Origin: CALMKX01 sp036274895 | Lineage (GTDB): Bacteria > Acidobacteriota > Thermoanaerobaculia > Multivoradales > SZUA-115 | Assembly (NCBI GenBank): GCA_036274895.1 | Contig: DASUEU010000029.1 | Span: forward strand, 1 to 17,808 | Reading direction: 5' to 3' | DNA length: 17,808 nucleotides | Program-made: the position numbers and the translations under genes | The notes under the pieces: model-generated | The model's database searches: none | Seen by the model: the letters and a program-made list of their open reading frames with translations, nothing else | Told to the model about the DNA's origin: nothing | Shown here: in pieces, positions 13,902 to 17,808 of the stretch | Numbering within the stretch: the stretch's first letter is position 1 | Layout: each line of letters starts with the position of its first letter

Positions 13902-14246
13902 TCAAGGCGATGCCGGGGTCGTTCGAGCGGCGAGGACGGTGGCGTGCTCGGCTTCGGTCCAGCGCTCCAGTGAGTCACAGACCAGGCGGCAGATCGAGAA
14001 GATCGACTCATCCGCCACCCGGTAGTAGATGCTCATCCCCTCGCGCCGCGAGGTGACCAGGCCGACGCGGCGCAGGATGGCGAGGTGCTTCGAGACGTTC
14101 GCCTGGGTGGTGCCCACGGCGCGCACCAGCTCCGAGACGGACAGCTCGCGATCCTCGAGCGAATGCAGGATCTTGAGGCGCATCGGATCGGCCATCGCCT
14201 TCATCCGGTCGGCGATGCGGACGAGCACCTCGTCGGTGGCGATCAT
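13902..14246 (-). CDS. ArsR/SmtB-family winged-helix repressor
   Basis: 114 residues from ATG 14246, which overlaps the upstream gene's stop (ATGA), so translation is coupled; a GTG at 14300 would add 18 unneeded residues. The winged helix is clear: ADPMRLKILHSL (19-30), ELSVSELVRAVGTTQANVSKHLAILRRVGLV (34-64) as the DNA-reading helix-turn-helix, and the wing SRREGMSIYYRV (66-77). The classical arsenic CxC motif of this family is SVS here (36-38), and the alpha-2 position that is Cys in BigR/SqrR-type sensors appears to be H28. The only cysteines are C86 and C90 in the C-terminal helix (SICRLVCDSLERW). It probably represses this operon and releases DNA on binding a soft metal or oxidising a thiol pair. 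Its place between pump and DUF302 genes supports autoregulation. Ligand unknown. Confidence 0.92.
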   Translation of the reverse strand: MIATDEVLVRIADRMKAMADPMRLKILHSLEDRELSVSELVRAVGTTQANVSKHLAILRRVGLVTSRREGMSIYYRVADESIFSICRLVCDSLERWTEAEHATVLAARTTPASP

Positions 14247-14446
14247 CGGCGAGACTCGGGTACGCCGGCGCGGCGCAGCAGCGCCATCATCGGGCACCAC
14301 TTCGAGACCGACGACTGCAACAGGTTGGCACCCACGAAGGCGGTGAAGACGAAGAAGCCGGGATGCACGAAGTAGCCGAGGGCGACGGAGAGGATGACGA
14401 AGAAGCCCGCGATGCCGCGCAGGGCGTCGTTGACGGTCATGGTCAC
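14243..14446 (-). CDS. DUF2892 small membrane protein
   Basis: 67 residues. Starts at GTG 14446, whose last two bases share the RND stop (GTGA); AAGGA (14454-14458) lies seven bases upstream, better spaced than for ATG 14440. The pattern NDALRGIAGFFVILSVALGY, then HPGFFVFTAFVGANLLQSSVSKWCPMMALLRRAG is typical of DUF2892, with two membrane segments (about 9-26 and 29-45) and a conserved CPM after them (C51). The same domain forms the membrane part of E. coli YgaP, where it follows a rhodanese domain. Function is not established; a link with sulfur or thiol chemistry is the usual guess. The stop overlaps the ArsR start by four bases. Confidence 0.88.
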   Translation of the reverse strand: MTMTVNDALRGIAGFFVILSVALGYFVHPGFFVFTAFVGANLLQSSVSKWCPMMALLRRAGVPESRR

Positions 14447-17400
14447 GGCGAGGTCCTTTCAGGCTCGGGCGAGACGGGCTGTTCAGCCCGCGGTACGCCC
14501 ACGGTGGCCAGGTACATGTGGTAGAGGAGGGGGATGACGACGAGGGTCAGGCCGGTCGCGACCACCACGCCGGAGATCAGGGCCACGGCCAGGCCCTGGA
14601 AGATCGGGTCGAGCAGGATCACCACGCCGCCCACCACCAGCGCGGCGGCGGTCAGCGCGATGGGCCGGAAGCGCACCGCCGCGGCCTTGATCACCGCCGT
14701 CTCGAGGCTCTCCCCGGCCTCCAGCTCCAAGTTGATGAAGTCGACCAGCAGGATCGAGTTGCGCACGATGATGCCGGCGAGCGCGATGAAGCCGATCATC
14801 GAGGTGGCGGTGAAGAACACCCCGGAGGCGGCGTGAGCCGGCAGGATGCCGATCAGGGTCAAGGGAATGGGGGCCATGATGATCAGCGGCGTGACGAACG
14901 AGTGGAACCAGCTGACCACCAGGAGGTAGATCAGCACCAGCACCACCGCGAAGGCCAACCCCATGTCGCGGAACACCTCGTAGGTGATCTTCCATTCGCC
15001 ATCCCAGAACAAATACGGACGGGTGGGGTCGGTCGGCTCTCCCGCGAAGCGGACTTCGAGCGGCCGACCGCCCCGGCCGGAGATCTTGCCGAGGCTCTCT
15101 TCAAGGTCGAGCAGCGCGTAGACCGGCGACTCCGCTCGCCCCGCCGTCTCGCCCACCACGTAGGTCACCGGCCGCAGGTTCTTGTGGTAGCGGAAGGGCT
15201 CGCGGGTGGTCTCGACGGCCTGCACCACCTCGGAGAGGGGCACCAGGCGGCCGTCCGCGCCCTGGACGTTCGTGGCCAGCAGGCCCTCGGCGCTCGAGCG
15301 CTGGGCACGGTCCAGCCGCAGCACCAGGGGCACCGGCTCGCGGGCGGTCTCGTCGTGGAGCCGGCCGATCTCGGCCCCGGCCAGGGCGACGCGCAGGGTG
15401 CGGGCCACGGCCTCGGGGGAGACGCCGGCCCGCACGGCCTTCTCACGATCCACCACCAGCTCGAGACGGGGGCCCGGCTCCTCGACGAACCAGTCCACGT
15501 CCACCACGCCCGGAGCGGCCTCGAGCACCTCACGCACCTTGCCGGCCAGCTCCACTCGCTCCTCCAGGGTGGGGGCGTAGATCTCCGCCACCAGGGTGGA
15601 GAGCACGGGCGGACCCGGCGGCACTTCGGTGACTTTCAGGTTGACGCCGGCCCGGGCTGCGATCGGCTCGAGCAGGGGGCGCAGGCTCTTGGCGAAGTCG
15701 TGGCTGGGGCGGTCCCGCTCGTGCTTGCCCAGGAGGTTGACCTGGAGGTCGGCCACCAGCGGCCCCGAGCGCAGGAAGTAGTGGCGCACCAGGCCGTTGA
15801 AGTTGAAGGGCGCCGAGGTGCCGACGTAGGTCTCGACGTCGGTGACCTCCGGCAGGGCGGCGAGGGCCTCGGCGACTTCGCGGGCGACCGCTGCGGTCTG
15901 CTCGAGGGTAGTGCCCTCGGGCGCGTCGATCACCACTTGCAGCTCGCTCTTGTCGTCATGGGGCAGCATCTTGACGATCGCCTGCCGCGCCGGTACCAGG
16001 GCCGCCGAGGCCACCAGCAGCAGGGCCACGCCGCCGAGCACGGCCCAGCGCCGCCAGCGGCGGGCGAGCAGGGGGCCGAGCAGCCGGCGGTAGAGGCGCT
16101 CGAGGCGGGTCTCCTCGATGGTTTCCTCGTCGGGAGCGGAATGGCCCCCCTCGGCCAGCTCGGCGGCGTGCCGGCGGAACAGGCGCCAGGTCAGCCAGGG
16201 GGTAATGGCGAAGGCCACCAACAGGGAGATCAGCATCGCCGCCGAGGCGTTGATCGGGATGGGCCGCATGTAGGGCCCCATCAGCCCGGAGACGAACGCC
16301 AGCGGCAGCAGCGCGGCAATCACCGTGAAGGTGGCGAGGATGGTCGGGTTGCCGACCTCGTCGGTGGCGAAGAGGGTGGCCTGGTGCGGCGGCCCCCAGC
16401 CCAGCTGGTAGTGGCGGTGGACGTTCTCCACCACCACGATGGCGTCGTCGACCAGGATGCCGATGGCGAAGATCAGGGCGAAGAGGGTGACCCGGTTCAG
16501 GGTGTAGCCGGCGGCGTAGGAGAAGGCCAGGGTCAGGGCGAGGGTCACCGGCACCGCCACCAGCACCACCACCGCTTCCCGGCGGCCGAGGGCGAGGGCC
16601 ATCAAGGCCACCACCGAGAAGGTGGCCAGCCACAGGTGCTGCATCAACTCGGAGGACTTCTCGTCGGCCGTGGCGCCGTAGTCTCGGGTCTTGGTCACCT
16701 CGACGTTGCCGGGGATCACCGGCCCGGACAGGCGGGCGAAGAGGGCGTCGAGGTCGTGCACCAACTCCACGGCGTTGGTGCCGGGCTTCTTGGCTACGGC
16801 GAGGGTCACCGCCGGGGCGTCCACGTTGGGGGCCAGGCCCTTGGCCGAGGCGGCGCGGCCGGAGCGGATCCACACGTACTGGCTGGGCTCGTCGGCGCCG
16901 AGGCTGACGGTGGCCACGTCGCGCAGCGCGACCGGCTTGCCCCCGTAGACCGCCACCACGGCGGCCCCCACGTCCTCGGCCGAGCGGAAGGAGGCGCCGA
17001 CCTCGACCTCGGTCTCCTGGTCGGCGCGGGCGAAGGAGCCTGCGGGCAGGTTCCAGTCGAGGCCGGAGAGGGCCTGGACGACCTGGAGGATCGAGACCTG
17101 ATGGGTAGCCAGGCGCTCGCGGTCGAAGCGCACGGAGACCACCCGGCGGTCGCCGCCGAGGACCGTCACCTGGGCCACGCGGGGATGGCGGGCCAGCTCG
17201 GCCTTGACCTCCTGGGCCACGGTGCGCAGCTCGAGGGGCGTGGCGGTTGCGGACCACAGGGTCCAGGCCGCCACCGGCACATCGTCGATACCCCGCGGCG
17301 CCACGATCGGTGGTGGCGCTCCGGGTGGCAGCTGGGCGGCCAGCTCGGCGAGCTTGGCGTGGACCCGCAGCACCGCCTGGTCCGGGTCGGTGCCCACCAG

Positions 17401-17799
17401 GTAGCGGACGATGATCATGCCGCCCGAGGGCTGCGAGGTCGAGTAGACGTGCTCGACGCCCGGGATCTCGAACAGCGCCTTCTCGAGCGGCGTCACCAGG
17501 CGCCGCTCGACCTCGTCGGCGGTGGCGCCCGGCAGCTGCAGGAAGACGTCGACCATCGGGACCTTGATCTGCGGCTCCTCCTCTCTCGGCGTCACCAGCA
17601 CCGCGAAGGCGCCGAGCAAGAGCGAGGCGACGACCAGCAGCGGGGTCAGCTTCGAGTCGAGGAAGGAGGCCGCGACCTTGCCCGCGACGCCCATCGGCTT
17701 GCGCGACTGGCGCAGGCGCAGCGCCTCGCGGCGGGTGGCGTCGGGCAGTCCCTCGGCGCCCGGGGCGATACCCGGGCGCGTCGATTCTCCATGATTCAC
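14443..17799 (-). CDS. RND-family efflux permease (AcrB-like)
   Basis: 1118 residues. The inner-membrane RND pump drives substrate efflux by proton influx, normally with a membrane-fusion protein and an outer-membrane channel. Landmarks: a long cytoplasmic extension (1-45), TM1 about 51-70, first porter loop with GATADEVERRLVTPLEKAL, TM4 motif GILVDDAIVVVENVHRHY with the proton-relay pair D451/D452, TM7 after the second cytoplasmic linker (LGGVALLLVASAALV), second porter loop, and TM8-12 from VLVLIYLLVVSWFHSFVTPL to the end (including GIIVRNSILLVDFINLE). The DD pair fits the hydrophobe/amphiphile (HAE) group more than heavy-metal CusA types, but substrate cannot be assigned. Start: GTG 17799 makes a GTGA overlap with a probable upstream stop, the same coupling as two downstream junctions; the frame itself is open to the window edge, so an earlier start is not excluded. 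The gene leads the visible part of the operon. Confidence 0.94.
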   Translation of the reverse strand: MNHGESTRPGIAPGAEGLPDATRREALRLRQSRKPMGVAGKVAASFLDSKLTPLLVVASLLLGAFAVLVTPREEEPQIKVPMVDVFLQLPGATADEVERRLVTPLEKALFEIPGVEHVYSTSQPSGGMIIVRYLVGTDPDQAVLRVHAKLAELAAQLPPGAPPPIVAPRGIDDVPVAAWTLWSATATPLELRTVAQEVKAELARHPRVAQVTVLGGDRRVVSVRFDRERLATHQVSILQVVQALSGLDWNLPAGSFARADQETEVEVGASFRSAEDVGAAVVAVYGGKPVALRDVATVSLGADEPSQYVWIRSGRAASAKGLAPNVDAPAVTLAVAKKPGTNAVELVHDLDALFARLSGPVIPGNVEVTKTRDYGATADEKSSELMQHLWLATFSVVALMALALGRREAVVVLVAVPVTLALTLAFSYAAGYTLNRVTLFALIFAIGILVDDAIVVVENVHRHYQLGWGPPHQATLFATDEVGNPTILATFTVIAALLPLAFVSGLMGPYMRPIPINASAAMLISLLVAFAITPWLTWRLFRRHAAELAEGGHSAPDEETIEETRLERLYRRLLGPLLARRWRRWAVLGGVALLLVASAALVPARQAIVKMLPHDDKSELQVVIDAPEGTTLEQTAAVAREVAEALAALPEVTDVETYVGTSAPFNFNGLVRHYFLRSGPLVADLQVNLLGKHERDRPSHDFAKSLRPLLEPIAARAGVNLKVTEVPPGPPVLSTLVAEIYAPTLEERVELAGKVREVLEAAPGVVDVDWFVEEPGPRLELVVDREKAVRAGVSPEAVARTLRVALAGAEIGRLHDETAREPVPLVLRLDRAQRSSAEGLLATNVQGADGRLVPLSEVVQAVETTREPFRYHKNLRPVTYVVGETAGRAESPVYALLDLEESLGKISGRGGRPLEVRFAGEPTDPTRPYLFWDGEWKITYEVFRDMGLAFAVVLVLIYLLVVSWFHSFVTPLIIMAPIPLTLIGILPAHAASGVFFTATSMIGFIALAGIIVRNSILLVDFINLELEAGESLETAVIKAAAVRFRPIALTAAALVVGGVVILLDPIFQGLAVALISGVVVATGLTLVVIPLLYHMYLATVGVPRAEQPVSPEPERTSP

Positions 17800-17808
17800 G
17801 GCTGCACC
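17796..17808 (-). CDS. Probable 3' end of an upstream gene, cut by the window edge
   Basis: On the minus strand the edge bases read GG TGC AGC CG TGA in raw order. A frame of GTG-CAG-CCG-TGA (17807-17796) would end in Val-Gln-Pro and overlap the RND GTG start by four bases, matching the GTGA and ATGA junctions further down. In RND operons the gene in this place is usually the periplasmic membrane-fusion subunit. With only 13 bases visible this is inference from spacing and context. Confidence 0.3.

Noticed and set aside
1..17808. CRISPR array, tRNA or rRNA genes
   Set aside because: No regularly spaced direct repeats, and no cloverleaf or rRNA-like stretches noticed on either strand.

Overview
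The window is very GC-rich chromosomal DNA with dense, often overlapping bacterial genes. It carries 14 supportable protein-coding genes and no RNA genes, CRISPR arrays or transposase genes that I can see. Codon use, secreted S8 peptidases and a C-terminal domain that I associate with Acidobacteriota genomes point to an acidobacterial organism, possibly of the Thermoanaerobaculia type. That placement is inference; no taxonomic marker is present.

Layout: (1) 1-4453 holds a large secreted glycoside-hydrolase-like protein with a discoidin domain (+) converging on a secreted metal-dependent amidohydrolase (-). A palindrome that carries the stop codon of the first gene sits between them. (2) 4454-11430 holds three independent + strand genes: a secreted multidomain subtilisin-family protease, a DEAD-box RNA helicase of the DeaD/CsdA type, and a second subtilisin-family protease with a proprotein-convertase P domain but no signal peptide. 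(3) 11431-13476 is a small accessory patch: a VapBC-type toxin-antitoxin pair (+), a DUF1801 protein (+), and a MazEF-type pair (-). Three same-orientation copies of an imperfect palindrome (core AAGTGCCTGGCAC) punctuate it. (4) 13477-17808 is a tightly coupled minus-strand operon read from the right edge: end of an unseen gene (probably the membrane-fusion subunit), RND efflux permease, DUF2892 membrane protein, ArsR-family repressor, DUF302 protein. Three of the junctions are 4-base stop/start overlaps.

The first two regions look like unlinked degradative and housekeeping functions. The operon at the right is a functional unit: an RND pump with an ArsR repressor that lacks the classical CxC arsenic site, plus DUF2892 and DUF302 proteins. 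This recalls the ArsR/DUF2892 pairing of the ygaVP locus and suggests control by a thiol, sulfide or soft metal, not proven here.

The most unusual signals are the repeats. Two genes 8 kb apart end in the same 22-base palindrome in the same reading frame, so the repeat supplies the last codons and the stop. A second palindrome family, with a conserved central mismatch, sits just downstream of gene ends around the toxin-antitoxin patch. A third palindrome lies at the left edge.
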